Positions 17,541 to 26,776 are shown, counted from the first letter of the stretch. The stretch: 64,000 bases of DNA from Haloarcula sp. DT43 (GCF_037078405.1 NZ_JAYMGZ010000001.1:806001-870000), one strand, 5' to 3'. The notes: a model not told the origin generated them from the letters alone. Made by a program: numbers and translations.

Positions 17541-18591
17541 CCAGCGCCTCCAGCAGGCGGTCGTTCTCCGCGGGCGTCCTGACGGCGACGCGGATGTGCG
17601 AGTCGAGCCCGCGGAAGGTGCGGGCGTCCCGGAGGGCGACGCCGGCCTCGCGGGCCGACGCCAGCACCTCGTCGACGGTGGCCCCGCTCCCCTCGACCGA
17701 GAACAGCAGGAACGGCGCGTCGGAGGGTGACACGTCGAATCGGTCACCGAGGCGCTCGCGTTCGCGCTCGCGTTCGCGCTCGACGCGGGCTTTCGTCTCC
17801 GCGACGAACTTCTCCTGGCGGTAGCAGTGCGCGCCGACCGCGGCCGCGGGGGCGCTCATCGACCAGGCGCGCCGGGCCGTCGCGAGGCGGTCGCGCTCCC
17901 GTCCGGTCCCGACGGCGTAGCCCATCCGAATCCCCGGCAGGCCGAACAGCTTCGTCAGCGACCGGGCGACGACGACACCGTCGGTCCCCGCGAGCGACGG
18001 CTCGTCGGTGAACCCGAGGAACGCCTCGTCGACGAGCAGCGTCGTCCCGGCCGCGCGACAGCGGCTGGCGAAGGCCCGGAGTGTCGCCGAGTCCGCTGCT
18101 TCGCCGGTCGGATTGTTCGGATTGCAGACGACGGCGAGCGCGTGGCCCGTCGGATCGGCGTCGAGCAGTTCGTCGTGGGGGACGAACTCGGGTGTCGCGC
18201 CCTGCAAGCGCACCTCGCGGGCGTACTCGCCGAAGCTCGGATACGGGAGGAGGACGCTGTCTCCCGTCCGGACTGTCGTCTGCATGGCGAGGCGGATGGC
18301 TTCGAGGCCGCCGGCCGTGGGTATCACCTGCGCCGGCTCACAGCCGACGAACGCCGCCGCGGCCTCGCGGAACTCGGGGTAGTCGTCGGCCGGGTACGAG
18401 CGGGCCGTCCCGAACGCCGCCCGGTAGGTCGCTTCGGCCGCCGGCGGGACGTGGGGGTTCGTGTTCGCGCTGAAATCCAGCAGGGCCGGGTCGTCGCTGC
18501 TGCCGTGTGGCACGCGCCCGTCGGGGCCGATAGCGTCCGCGGCCCCGTCGCCGCCACTCGCCCGCAAGCCCTCCACCGAGTCAGGGTCCAT
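17533..18591 (-). CDS. cobD: PLP-dependent aminotransferase-fold protein, L-threonine-O-3-phosphate decarboxylase type
   Basis: A 352-aa fold-type I PLP enzyme of the histidinol-phosphate aminotransferase superfamily. The Schiff-base Lys lies in RSLTKLFGLPGIRMGY and the phosphate-binding Arg near the C-terminal HIRVAVRT. Its place in a cobalamin operon, coupled by 8 bases to cbiZ, identifies it as the CobD/CobC enzyme that makes (R)-1-amino-2-propanol phosphate for the nucleotide loop. The linker near residues 271-281 is an alternating Glu-Arg run encoded by an imperfect 12-base tandem repeat (about 17,750-17,785). An alternative role in histidine synthesis is unlikely in this setting. Confidence 0.85.
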   Translation of the reverse strand: MDPDSVEGLRASGGDGAADAIGPDGRVPHGSSDDPALLDFSANTNPHVPPAAEATYRAAFGTARSYPADDYPEFREAAAAFVGCEPAQVIPTAGGLEAIRLAMQTTVRTGDSVLLPYPSFGEYAREVRLQGATPEFVPHDELLDADPTGHALAVVCNPNNPTGEAADSATLRAFASRCRAAGTTLLVDEAFLGFTDEPSLAGTDGVVVARSLTKLFGLPGIRMGYAVGTGRERDRLATARRAWSMSAPAAAVGAHCYRQEKFVAETKARVERERERERERLGDRFDVSPSDAPFLLFSVEGSGATVDEVLASAREAGVALRDARTFRGLDSHIRVAVRTPAENDRLLEALDV

Positions 18592-18632
18592 GGACAGGGG
18601 CTACGGCCGGCGGTGTGGAGAAAGTTTCGCGG

Positions 18633-21308
18633 TCAGTCCGGGCCGTCGACGCCGCGGAACTCGAACCGTGCGCCCCCGCTGGCGCTCTCGGTCACGGTAA
18701 TTTCCCAGCCGTGCGCCTCGGCGATTTCCCGGACGATGGCGAGGCCGAACCCGGTCCCGCTCTCGGAGGTCGAATAGCCGCTCCGGAACACCTTCCCCCG
18801 CTCGTCGTCGGGGATGCCGGCCCCGTCGTCCTCGACGTAGAACCCCGTCCCGTCGTCGAGCGCCCCGACCGTCACGGTGATGCCGCGCGCGTCGGCTCGG
18901 GGGCCGCCGGAGGCGACCGACCCGTCCGAGTCCGGCGTCACGTCGCCGTTTCCCGGCTCTGGCGGTGGGGCCGTCGACCCGCGTTCGACATCGTCGTCTG
19001 CCGCCGGCCGACTGCTCGTGGAGCCGTGCTCCACGCTGTTCCGGATGAGGTTCTCGAACAGTTGCTGGAGGCGGGTCGGGTCAGCCATGACCGTCCCCTC
19101 GATGTCGGTTTCGAGCGTCGCCGCACCGGTCCGGACGCTCCGCCAGGCCTGCTCGACCGCGTTCTCGACGGTGACCGGCCGGACGTCGGTGACCGCCTCG
19201 CCCTGCCGGGCCAGCGCCAGGAGGTCGTCAATGAGTTCCTGCATGCGGTCAAGCGACCGCTCGATGGCCGCCAGGTGTTCCGCCGACGGGTCTGACTCCG
19301 CCAGGCGCAGCCGCCCCCGCGCCACGTCGAGCGGGTTCCGGAGGTCGTGGGAGACGATGCTGGCGAACTCGTCGAGGCGCTCCTTCTGGCGCTCGACGTT
19401 GGCCTTGTACTCGGCGCGTTCGGTGATGTCGGTGGCGACGCCACAGATGCCGGCGACAGCCCCCTCGGCGTCGTATATCGGGTTCTTGAGCGTGAGGAAG
19501 GTCCGCGGCCCGTGGGGTGTCGGGATCTCCTCCTCCCGCTCGATGGATTCGCCGGTCTCGATTACCTGCCGGTCGTCGGCGCGTATCCGCTCGGCGATTT
19601 CGTCCGGAAACAGTTCCGCGTCGGTCTTCCCGACCACGTCCATCGGCCCGTCGATGAGCACCGCACGGAACCGCTCGTTTATCCGTTGGTACCGGCCGTC
19701 GCTGTCTTTCAGGAACACGAGCGCGGTCGTGGTTTCCAGAATCGTCTGGAGCTGGCGGTTCGTCCTGGCAAGCGCCTCCTCGCGCTCCTTGCGGGCCGAG
19801 ATGTCGCGGCCGATGGCGGCCGTCCGTCGCTCCCCTTCGGGCGTTTCGACCCGGTCGAAGACGAACTCGTAGGGGACCGGCTCCCCGTCGTGGGCCACCA
19901 GCGGTAGCTCCGTCGTGGTGTCGCCCGCCCGGCACGCCTCCCTGACGGTCTCGCGGTCCTCGGGTCGGAAGAACGCGACGCCGTCCATCGAGGACAGGTC
20001 GTCGCCGTCGTAGCCGGTCACCCGTTCGAGCGACTCGTTCCAGCGCCGGACCCGGCCGCGCTCGTCCAGCAGGAAGAACACGTCGTCGACGGCGTCGAAG
20101 ATGTCGTCGGTGAACTCCTTGTACTGACTGAGCGTTCGCTCCCGTTCCCTGAGCGCCTGCGTCGTCTGCTTCTGCTCGGTGACGTCCAGCGTCGCCCCGC
20201 GGATGACGTCCGCCCGGTCGTCGGGCCGTTCCGAAATGACGCGGAGCCAGCGCTCGTTGCCCTCCCCGGTCACGATGCGGTACTCCTGTGTGAGGCCCTC
20301 GCCCGCCTCGATGAGCTGTTCCGTCTCGGCGGCGACGCGGTCGTGGTCGTCCGGGTGGACGAAGCTGAGCACCTCGTCCGGCGTCATCGCGTCCTGGGGC
20401 GGTATCCCGAATATCTCGAAGAGCTGGTCGGTCCACGTCGCCTCGTAGGGCGGCTCCGCGATGTCGAGTTCCCACCCGCCCACGTCCGCGATTTGCTGGG
20501 CATGTCGGAGCAGGTCCGTCTTCCGCTCGAGCTTCTCGGCACGTTCCCGTTTCCCCGTCACCTCGTGGCCCGACGCGACGAGCGAGACGATGTCGCCGTC
20601 GTCGTCTCTGACCGGCCGGATGTAGCCGTGGTAGCTGAACTGTGCCGGCCCGGCGGTGGTGTGGTCGATGTCGACTTCGACGTACTCGCCGTCGGCGGCG
20701 CGCTCGACCCACTCCTCGACCTCGGCCGAGTGGCCCTCGGGCCACCACGACAGCTCCCAGAAGGGCTCTCCGACGACCGCCTCGCGCGGTGCGTCGACCG
20801 CCTCCAGCGCCGTCTGGTTCGCCTTGCGGACCGTCCCGTCGGGGTTGAGGACGCCGACCAGCGTCTGCGGGTCCTCGAAGACCGCCTCGAACCGCCGTTC
20901 GCTCCGCTCGCGCTCCAGGCGGGCGCGCCGTCGGTCGACGGCGTTCCGGACGCGGTTGGCCAGAATCGTGTACTGGTCCGTGCCCCGGTCTTTCTGCAGG
21001 TAGTCCGTGACCCCCGCCGTGATGGCCTCGCTGGCGACGGCCTCGTTCCCCTTCCCGGTGAAGAGAATGAACGGGAGGTCGGGGTAGCGGTCCCGGACGG
21101 CGTCGAAAAGCTCCAGGCCGTTCCGCTCGGGCATCTCGTAGTCGCTGACGACGCAGTCGATACTGTCGTCGAGTCGGGCCAGGCCGTCGTCGGGGCTCGT
21201 CGCCGTCACGACCGTCAGGTCGTCGGCGACCCGTTCGAGATACTCGGCCGTCATCTCGGCGAACCCCTGTGCGTCGTCGACGTGGAGCACACGGATGTGG
21301 TCGGCCAT
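18633..21308 (-). CDS. hybrid response-regulator / multi-PAS sensor histidine kinase
   Basis: An 891-aa cytoplasmic sensor with no TM helix. The order is: receiver domain (residues about 5-118, phospho-acceptor Asp-56 in SDYEMP), four PAS/PAC modules (about 135-260, 275-390, 405-520, 525-640), a HisKA dimerisation domain with His-654 in VSHDLRNPLD, and an HATPase domain with N-box NLIRNSVEH (about 754-762) and G-box DDGAGIPDD. A roughly 45-residue Ser/Pro/Asp-rich insert (about 760-808) separates the N and G1 boxes, longer than usual. I used the ATG at 21,308, four codons into a slightly longer frame. It interrupts the cobalamin genes, but nothing in the sequence shows that it regulates them. 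Confidence 0.9.
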   Translation of the reverse strand: MADHIRVLHVDDAQGFAEMTAEYLERVADDLTVVTATSPDDGLARLDDSIDCVVSDYEMPERNGLELFDAVRDRYPDLPFILFTGKGNEAVASEAITAGVTDYLQKDRGTDQYTILANRVRNAVDRRRARLERERSERRFEAVFEDPQTLVGVLNPDGTVRKANQTALEAVDAPREAVVGEPFWELSWWPEGHSAEVEEWVERAADGEYVEVDIDHTTAGPAQFSYHGYIRPVRDDDGDIVSLVASGHEVTGKRERAEKLERKTDLLRHAQQIADVGGWELDIAEPPYEATWTDQLFEIFGIPPQDAMTPDEVLSFVHPDDHDRVAAETEQLIEAGEGLTQEYRIVTGEGNERWLRVISERPDDRADVIRGATLDVTEQKQTTQALRERERTLSQYKEFTDDIFDAVDDVFFLLDERGRVRRWNESLERVTGYDGDDLSSMDGVAFFRPEDRETVREACRAGDTTTELPLVAHDGEPVPYEFVFDRVETPEGERRTAAIGRDISARKEREEALARTNRQLQTILETTTALVFLKDSDGRYQRINERFRAVLIDGPMDVVGKTDAELFPDEIAERIRADDRQVIETGESIEREEEIPTPHGPRTFLTLKNPIYDAEGAVAGICGVATDITERAEYKANVERQKERLDEFASIVSHDLRNPLDVARGRLRLAESDPSAEHLAAIERSLDRMQELIDDLLALARQGEAVTDVRPVTVENAVEQAWRSVRTGAATLETDIEGTVMADPTRLQQLFENLIRNSVEHGSTSSRPAADDDVERGSTAPPPEPGNGDVTPDSDGSVASGGPRADARGITVTVGALDDGTGFYVEDDGAGIPDDERGKVFRSGYSTSESGTGFGLAIVREIAEAHGWEITVTESASGGARFEFRGVDGPD

Positions 21309-21397
21309 TACCACACACAATGTTCTGCGTCGTCATATTTGCTTGCCAACACGATACCGCGGCCGACCGCGCTGCGAGCGGGCCGTCCCGCCGTCGG

Positions 21398-21952
21398 TCA
21401 CAGCCACTGTTCCGCGACGCGGGCGTCGGCGAGCGTGTTGACGTTGACCGCGACGCGCCGGTCCCGCGTGAGCCAGGCGTCGTCGGGACCCTCGCCGACG
21501 ACGTTGACGCCCGTCGGCGCGACTTCCCGGCCGCCGTCTTCGAAGGTCGTGTCGTCGCTCACGCCGAGCCCGCGTTTCAGCGAGGCCGGCACCAGGACCG
21601 TCAGCGACCCCTCACCGTGGGCGTCGAGCACGCGGTCGACCGTCTCGCCGTCGAGCAACGGCAGGTCTGCGGCGACGGTCAGGACCGGCCGCGAGAGCCG
21701 GTCGTCGGCCAGCGCCCTGTCGAGGTCCGCGACGTACCCCTCGCCCGGCGTCTCGACGCAGGGCACGTCGAGGTGGGCCCGCGTGGCCGGCGCGTTCGGC
21801 GACGTCGCGGCGACGATTCGGTCGACGGCGCTGTCCCGAAGTGCGCCGACCACCCGGTCGACCATCGGGACGCCGCCGACGCGGAAGAGCGGCTTCTCGG
21901 CGTCGGTGGCCAGCCGCGTCCCGCGGCCGCCACACATCACGAGAGCGTCCAC
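21398..21952 (-). CDS. cobY: GTP:adenosylcobinamide-phosphate guanylyltransferase, archaeal CobY
   Basis: A 184-aa nucleotidyltransferase that transfers GMP from GTP to adenosylcobinamide phosphate, the archaeal replacement for bacterial CobU. The start VDALVMCGGRGTRL with a following KPL is the nucleotidyltransferase signature, and DLPLL in the middle supplies metal-binding Asp residues. I chose the GTG at 21,950-21,952, which places that motif at the very N-terminus and gives a 16-base overlap with cobS; an ATG 45 bases further up would overlap more. Confidence 0.85.
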   Translation of the reverse strand: MDALVMCGGRGTRLATDAEKPLFRVGGVPMVDRVVGALRDSAVDRIVAATSPNAPATRAHLDVPCVETPGEGYVADLDRALADDRLSRPVLTVAADLPLLDGETVDRVLDAHGEGSLTVLVPASLKRGLGVSDDTTFEDGGREVAPTGVNVVGEGPDDAWLTRDRRVAVNVNTLADARVAEQWL

Positions 21953-22728
21953 GCCAACACCTCCCAGCCGCGAAGCGGCGTTCCGAACAGCGACCACGCG
22001 GCGACGCCGGCGTGGAGGGCGACGGCGCGCGTGAGTTCGTTAGCCGCGCCGAAGGCGTCGCCGCCGACGCCGCCCAGCCGACGGTCGGCCCACCTTGAGA
22101 GGCCAAGCGCCAGCAGCGGCCCGGTGAGAACTGCGACCGCAGTCGCCGGAACGGCGACGACGGCGGCCGGCAGCCCGACGGCGAGCGAGCCGGCGAGCTG
22201 GCGCGGGCCGTTCCCGTCGATGACCGTCGACCCGAACCCCTCGTGGCTCGGCCGGCCGACGCAGGCCAGCGTCGCCATGGCGAGCTTGGCCCCCACTTCG
22301 GCGGCGAGGACCAGCGCGACCGCGACCAGCGGCGGGAGCCCGGCGACTGCCAGCGCGGCCAGCGCCAGCGCGACGAGGACCGTCCCCAGCGCGAGGACGG
22401 CCCCGACGCCGACGGTCGTGTCACGCATCACGTCGCGGCGCTCGGCGGGGTCGCCGTGGACGACGGCGGCGTCTCCCAGGTCCGCCAGCCCGTCGGCGTG
22501 GTTGACGCCGGTGACGAGGACGACCGCACCGAGGTACGCCGCGGCGACCACCGGGGCCGGGAGGCGGCCGGCGGCGAGGAAGGGGACGGCGACGAGGCCG
22601 CCGACGACGTAGCCGGCCAGCGGGAACGCCGCCGGGGTCCCGACGAAGGCGTCCCAGGCTCGCTCGCTGTGCCCGACTGGAAGCCGCGAGAGGAATCCCA
22701 GCGCCCCCCGGACCGCGGTCAGAACCAC
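21937..22728 (-). CDS. cobS: adenosylcobinamide-GDP ribazoletransferase (cobalamin-5'-phosphate synthase)
   Basis: A 263-aa polytopic membrane enzyme that joins activated cobinamide and alpha-ribazole (or its phosphate). Conserved blocks are GFLSRLPV near the start and the metal-binding NHADGLADLGDA, followed by ERRDVMRDTTVGVGA. The GTG start at 22,726-22,728 overlaps the end of cbiB by 10 bases. About six hydrophobic segments are visible. Together with cobY and cbiB it forms the membrane nucleotide-loop assembly group. Confidence 0.9.
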   Translation of the reverse strand: MVLTAVRGALGFLSRLPVGHSERAWDAFVGTPAAFPLAGYVVGGLVAVPFLAAGRLPAPVVAAAYLGAVVLVTGVNHADGLADLGDAAVVHGDPAERRDVMRDTTVGVGAVLALGTVLVALALAALAVAGLPPLVAVALVLAAEVGAKLAMATLACVGRPSHEGFGSTVIDGNGPRQLAGSLAVGLPAAVVAVPATAVAVLTGPLLALGLSRWADRRLGGVGGDAFGAANELTRAVALHAGVAAWSLFGTPLRGWEVLAWTLS

Positions 22729-23642
22729 GCGTACGCCCCCAGTCCGGCCAATAGGTACGCCGCTATCCCGGCGACGCCGACCCGGGTCACACTGCGCCGG
22801 GCCGTCGCCCCGTCGGGGAGCTTCCCCGCGGGATTCAGCACGTACACGCCCGGCTTTTCGAGTCGAACGTCCAGCGCCGCGGCGGCCGTCCCCATCGGCC
22901 AGCCGGAGTTCGGCGAGGGGACGCCGTCCAGCCAGGCTCGGGCGCGGGCCACCGACCGAGGCGAGGCGAACGCGACGGCCAGCAGGAGCGCGCTCAGCCG
23001 CGCCGGGAGCCACATCACGGCGTCGTCAAGGCGCGCTGCGGGCGTCCCGACGTGTTTCGAGCGGTAGCCGAGCATCGAGTCCATCGTGTTGACGGCCTTG
23101 ACCCACGCCGCCGCGCCGGCGGCGACGGGCAGCGCCGGCAGACCGAGGCCCGCGGCGACGAGGCCGCCCAGAACGAACGCGGTCAGCGACGCGACGAGCC
23201 CGTCTGCGAGGTTCTCGGACGCGCTCTCGACGGCGGCGCTGCGGACCTCGCCCGCGGTGAGGTCCGTCGCGTCGCGGCCGGCGAGTGCGAGCAGTCCCTC
23301 CCGAGCGGCTGGGAGGTCGGCTTCGCTGTCGGCGACGACCCCTCGCGCGGTCGAGAGGAGGTTCCGGAGGCTCGTGGTCAGAAACAGTGTGAGGCCGGCG
23401 AACGCGACGGCGGCCAGCGGCCCGAAGCTCGCGGCGAGTGCGACGGCAGCACCGACGGCCGCGGCGGCTCCGAGCGGCAACAGCATTGCGGCCAGCCCCC
23501 CGACCGCGAGCGGGTGGTTCCACTCGCGGTCGACGGTCCCGACGAGCCGCCCGAACCACGCGACGGGGTGGACCCGGGTCGGCGGCTCGCCGACGGTGAG
23601 TTCCAGCCCGCCGGCGACGGCCACGGCCAGCGCGCTCAGCAC
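22719..23642 (-). CDS. cbiB: adenosylcobinamide-phosphate synthase
   Basis: A 307-aa integral membrane enzyme that attaches (R)-1-amino-2-propanol phosphate to adenosylcobyric acid. Family signatures are GEPPTRVHPVAWFG (residues about 17-30), the SASENLADG block and KAVNTMDSMLGYR, with a late DGVPSPNSGWPMG. The GTG start overlaps the upstream HAD gene by 7 bases and its stop overlaps cobS by 10 bases, so all four genes of this group are translationally coupled. Confidence 0.92.
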   Translation of the reverse strand: MLSALAVAVAGGLELTVGEPPTRVHPVAWFGRLVGTVDREWNHPLAVGGLAAMLLPLGAAAAVGAAVALAASFGPLAAVAFAGLTLFLTTSLRNLLSTARGVVADSEADLPAAREGLLALAGRDATDLTAGEVRSAAVESASENLADGLVASLTAFVLGGLVAAGLGLPALPVAAGAAAWVKAVNTMDSMLGYRSKHVGTPAARLDDAVMWLPARLSALLLAVAFASPRSVARARAWLDGVPSPNSGWPMGTAAAALDVRLEKPGVYVLNPAGKLPDGATARRSVTRVGVAGIAAYLLAGLGAYAWF

Positions 23643-24274
23643 AGCTCTCCCTCCCGGAGTTGCTCGGCTATCGTCGGCAGCGAGCGGTCCGCCAGCAGTA
23701 TCGACTCCGCGCCCGCACGGCCCGCGCCGCCGTCCGTCCGGGCGTCGTCGCCGACGTGGACGAGGTCCGCGAGCGCCACGCCGACCGCGTCGGCGGTCGA
23801 TTCGAAACTGTTCGGGTGCGGTTTCCGCCAGCCACAGCCGACGCTGGTGACGACTGCGTCGAACGAGCGGCCGCTCCGCCGTTCGATGTCCGCTCGCGCG
23901 AGCGTTCGCTCGACCAGCCCCGGGACGCTGCAGTTCGAACAGACGGCGACCGGCCCCCGCTGCGCCGCGGCGGCTACCGCCTCCGTTGCCCCGTCACGGA
24001 CCGTCACCGGGCTGTCGAACGCGTCGAGGACGGCCGCCGTCGCCGTCTCCGCGGCGACCTCGACACCGCGGCTGGCGAGCGCGAGGCGGACGTGCTCGTC
24101 CAGCGGCGCTTCCCGGCCGCGGTCGTACTCGCGGTGGGCCGAGCGGTAGGCCGCCTCCCAGTCGTCCGGGACCCGAACCGACCGGGCGGAAAGCGCCGCT
24201 GCGACGGCGTCCCACGGTTCCGAGGGTCGGTCTGCCCTGACGAGCGTCCCGAACAGGTCGAACGAGAGTGCCAC
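23636..24274 (-). CDS. HAD-superfamily hydrolase leading the nucleotide-loop operon
   Basis: A 212-aa HAD protein. Motif I is FDLFGTL (Asp-6 as nucleophile), motif II is the Ser in VCSNCS, motif III is WRKPHP and motif IV is VGDDARTD. The second Asp of the phosphatase form DxDxT is replaced by Phe, as in haloacid dehalogenases and a subset of uncharacterised HADs. It begins with GTG at 24,272-24,274 and overlaps cbiB by 7 bases. The operon position suggests a role in cobalamin assembly, possibly dephosphorylating a phosphorylated intermediate, but the missing acid/base Asp argues for caution. Confidence 0.75.
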   Translation of the reverse strand: MALSFDLFGTLVRADRPSEPWDAVAAALSARSVRVPDDWEAAYRSAHREYDRGREAPLDEHVRLALASRGVEVAAETATAAVLDAFDSPVTVRDGATEAVAAAAQRGPVAVCSNCSVPGLVERTLARADIERRSGRSFDAVVTSVGCGWRKPHPNSFESTADAVGVALADLVHVGDDARTDGGAGRAGAESILLADRSLPTIAEQLREGELC

Positions 24275-24421
24275 ACCCGTGTGGTTAGTGCAAGCTCACT
24301 TGAACTGTTGGGGTGGCTTCGGAGCCGTCGGGGCGTTGGAGACGTGAGATCGCGCCGCTCCAGCCGACGCCGGCAACGGCGCGGCGGTTGGGACGAACCC
24401 GGCTTGCGCCATTCCAAACCG

Positions 24422-24429
24422 TTTATACC
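24422..24429 (+). promoter_or_regulatory. TATA box of the eIF5A gene
   Basis: TTTATACC, preceded by CCAAACCG as a possible B recognition element, is centred about 27 bases before the ATG at 24,452, the spacing of a leaderless haloarchaeal promoter. It would drive eIF5A and the agmatinase-like gene two bases downstream as one unit. Confidence 0.6.
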
Positions 24430-24451
24430 GAAACAGGGGTAATCCGGCGGT

Positions 24452-24832
24452 ATGGCAAGAGAGCAGACTGAAGTTCGAGAGCTCGACGAGGGAAGCTACG
24501 TCATGATCGAGGACACGCCGTGTAAGATTAACTCCTACAGCACGGCCAAGCCGGGCAAGCACGGCAGCGCCAAGGCCCGAATCGACGCCAAGGGCGTCTT
24601 CGACGAGAAGAAGCGCTCGCTGTCCCAGCCGGTCGACGCGAAGGTCTGGGTCCCGATAATCAACCGGAAGCAGGGCCAGGTCGTCTCGACCGACGGCAAC
24701 GACGCGCAGGTCATGGACCTCGACACCTACGACACGTTCACGATGCGCGTTCCCGAGGACATCGACCTCCAGCCCGACGACGAAATCGAGTACCTCCAGT
24801 ACGAAGAGCAGCGCAAGATCACGCGCTCGTAA
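24452..24832 (+). CDS. eif5A: translation initiation/elongation factor aIF5A
   Basis: A 126-aa factor that relieves ribosome stalling, notably at proline stretches. The SH3-like N-terminal domain carries the modification loop [12 protein letters not shown], with Lys-36 as the residue converted to (deoxy)hypusine; the C-terminal OB domain ends normally. Length is typical. The next gene, two bases downstream, is agmatinase-like, and deoxyhypusine synthase lies 6 kb away, so the protein and its modification enzymes cluster in this window. Confidence 0.96.
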   Translation: MAREQTEVRELDEGSYVMIEDTPCKINSYSTAKPGKHGSAKARIDAKGVFDEKKRSLSQPVDAKVWVPIINRKQGQVVSTDGNDAQVMDLDTYDTFTMRVPEDIDLQPDDEIEYLQYEEQRKITRS

Positions 24833-24834
24833 CG

Positions 24835-25638
24835 ATGTTCCCCGGTGCGGGGGCCGAGCGCGAGGCGGCCGACTACGCGGTCGTGGGTGCGCCCCTCGAC
24901 GCCTCGACCTCGTTTCGCCCCGGCGCGCGGTTCGGCCCGCGCCGCGTGCGCCAGTTCGCCCAGGGCTTCGACGACTTCGACCGCCGCACCGACCAGCACT
25001 TCACCGACTGTGCCGTCCACGACCACGGCGACATCGGCCCCACGGCCGACACCGCCGAGTACCTCACCTACCTCGAGGGTACCCTCTCGGATTTCGACGG
25101 CGAGGGGGCCGTGCCGCTCCTCGTCGGCGGCGAACACACCGTCTCGGTCGCCGGCGTCCGCGCCCTCGACCCGGACGTGTTCGTCTGTCTCGACGCCCAC
25201 CTCGACCTGCGGGAGTCCTACGCCGGCGACGAGTACTCCCACGCGACGGTGGCCCGCCACGCGCTCTCGGTGGCCGACGAGGCCGTCGTCGTCGGCGCGC
25301 GCACCGGCTCGGAGGCCGAGTGGGACCGCGCGAGCGAGGGCGACGTGACCGTCGTCCCGCCGGAGGACGTGGCCGACTGGACGCCCGACTTCGACGACGA
25401 CCGGGTGTACCTCTCGGTCGACATCGACGCGGCCGACCCCGGCTTCGCGCCCGGCACCGGGACGCCGGAGCCGTTCGGCCTCGCACCGCGGGAGCTACGC
25501 GACGTGGTCCGGGCCGTCGCCCCTCAGTGCGTCGGTTTCGACGTGGTCGAGGTCAACGACCGCGACGACGGCCAGGCTGCGACGCTGGCCGCGAAGCTCC
25601 TCCGAGAGTTCGTGTTCGCCCACGCCGCCGGCGAGTGA
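24835..25638 (+). CDS. speB: agmatinase/arginase-family ureohydrolase
   Basis: A 267-aa manganese-dependent ureohydrolase. Metal-site motifs are GGEHT (residues 98-102), DAHLDLR (120-126) and SVDIDAADP, and the start VVGAPLDASTSFRPGARFGP is typical of agmatinases. Agmatinases release urea from agmatine to give putrescine. In the haloarchaeon Haloferax volcanii an agmatinase has been linked to eIF5A modification starting from agmatine. The two-base gap after eIF5A strongly supports that connection here. The Glu in place of Asp in GGEH is common in archaeal members. Confidence 0.9.
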   Translation: MFPGAGAEREAADYAVVGAPLDASTSFRPGARFGPRRVRQFAQGFDDFDRRTDQHFTDCAVHDHGDIGPTADTAEYLTYLEGTLSDFDGEGAVPLLVGGEHTVSVAGVRALDPDVFVCLDAHLDLRESYAGDEYSHATVARHALSVADEAVVVGARTGSEAEWDRASEGDVTVVPPEDVADWTPDFDDDRVYLSVDIDAADPGFAPGTGTPEPFGLAPRELRDVVRAVAPQCVGFDVVEVNDRDDGQAATLAAKLLREFVFAHAAGE

Positions 25639-25692
25639 CGCCACACGACGGACCGCGGTATACTGATACGTCCGGGACCGGACAGTCCACGT

Positions 25693-26664
25693 ATGAGCAG
25701 TGGTACCACAGTACCCCGGGACCGCGCGCTGTCGCCCGACGACTGGTCCCGTCCGGCGGAGCGACGTTACGCGGACGCCCAGGCCCAACTCGCCGACCGC
25801 TACGACCTCGCCGTCGAGTCCAGAGTGACAGCGACCGACGCCGCGGGCCGGGTCCACTATCTCGTCGGCGGGGACCCTGACGGCGACGCCGTCCTCCTCC
25901 TGCACGGGGTCGGGACGCCGGCGGCGGCGTGGCTCCCCCTGTTCCCCCACCTCGCCGACGAGTACCGCGTGTACGCGCCCGACCGGCCGGGGCTCGGGCT
26001 CTCGGCCGCGCCGAGCTACCGGGACCGGGACCTCCGGTCGTTCCTGGTGACGTACTTGCTGGACCTGCTCGACGACCTCGCTGTCGAACGTCCCCACGTG
26101 GTCGGCAACTCCCACGGCGGCCTCCAGGCGTTCCTGCTGGCTATCGACCACGGCCGGGTGGACCGACTGCAACTGGTCGGCGCGCCGGGCGGCGTCTCGC
26201 GGGACCTCCCCCTTTTGTTTCGGCTGCTGACGGTTCGGGGTCTCAACCGCGCCCTGTTCTGGCTCATGAGCCGCGGCGACCCGGTCGAGAACGCCAGGCA
26301 GTCTATGGCGCGGGTCAACGTCGTCGACGCGTCCGCCATCCCGGACGCGTTCTACGAACTGCTCGCCGCCGGGCAGGACCTGCCCGGCCGGCGGGAGAGC
26401 CAGCGGTCGCTGGCGACCGCACAGGGCTCGTTCGGCCGCGCCCACCCGCTGTTCGACGTTCGGCCCGAAATCGTGCGCATCGACCGCCCGACGCAGTTCG
26501 TGTGGGGGACAGCGGACACCTTCTGGCCGCCCGCCGTGGGTCGCCCCGTCGCGGAGAAGATGCCCGACGCCGAGTTCCACGAGCTCCCGGCCCACGGCCA
26601 CACGCCGTGGCTGGAACCGGGCGACGCTGCCGCCGAACTGGTCCGTGGGTTCCTCGACGGCTGA
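25693..26664 (+). CDS. alpha/beta hydrolase
   Basis: A 323-aa alpha/beta-hydrolase fold enzyme. The oxyanion region LLLHGVGTP (residues about 68-76) is followed by the nucleophile elbow GNSHGG (Ser-140), an acid in WGTADTFWPP and the catalytic His in AHGHTPW near the C-terminus. A helical lid region lies around residues 165-250. The substrate cannot be deduced. The ATG at 25,693 is 55 bases after the agmatinase gene; it could be a separate unit. Confidence 0.85.
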   Translation: MSSGTTVPRDRALSPDDWSRPAERRYADAQAQLADRYDLAVESRVTATDAAGRVHYLVGGDPDGDAVLLLHGVGTPAAAWLPLFPHLADEYRVYAPDRPGLGLSAAPSYRDRDLRSFLVTYLLDLLDDLAVERPHVVGNSHGGLQAFLLAIDHGRVDRLQLVGAPGGVSRDLPLLFRLLTVRGLNRALFWLMSRGDPVENARQSMARVNVVDASAIPDAFYELLAAGQDLPGRRESQRSLATAQGSFGRAHPLFDVRPEIVRIDRPTQFVWGTADTFWPPAVGRPVAEKMPDAEFHELPAHGHTPWLEPGDAAAELVRGFLDG

Positions 26665-26776
26665 CACGTATCCAATGTAGTACAGAGCAAACACATTGCC
26701 GGCTCGTCGGCCCGGTGGGGCGTCGCTCGGCGGGGCCAGGTAGTCTTTTAGTGACCGGGCCGTCTCCCTTCCGGGT

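Noticed and set aside
17750-17785. Tandem repeat coding for alternating Glu-Arg in the cobD-like gene
   Set aside because: A short low-complexity helix in a linker; considered as a phase-variable or unstable site but the unit length is a multiple of three and the gene is intact.
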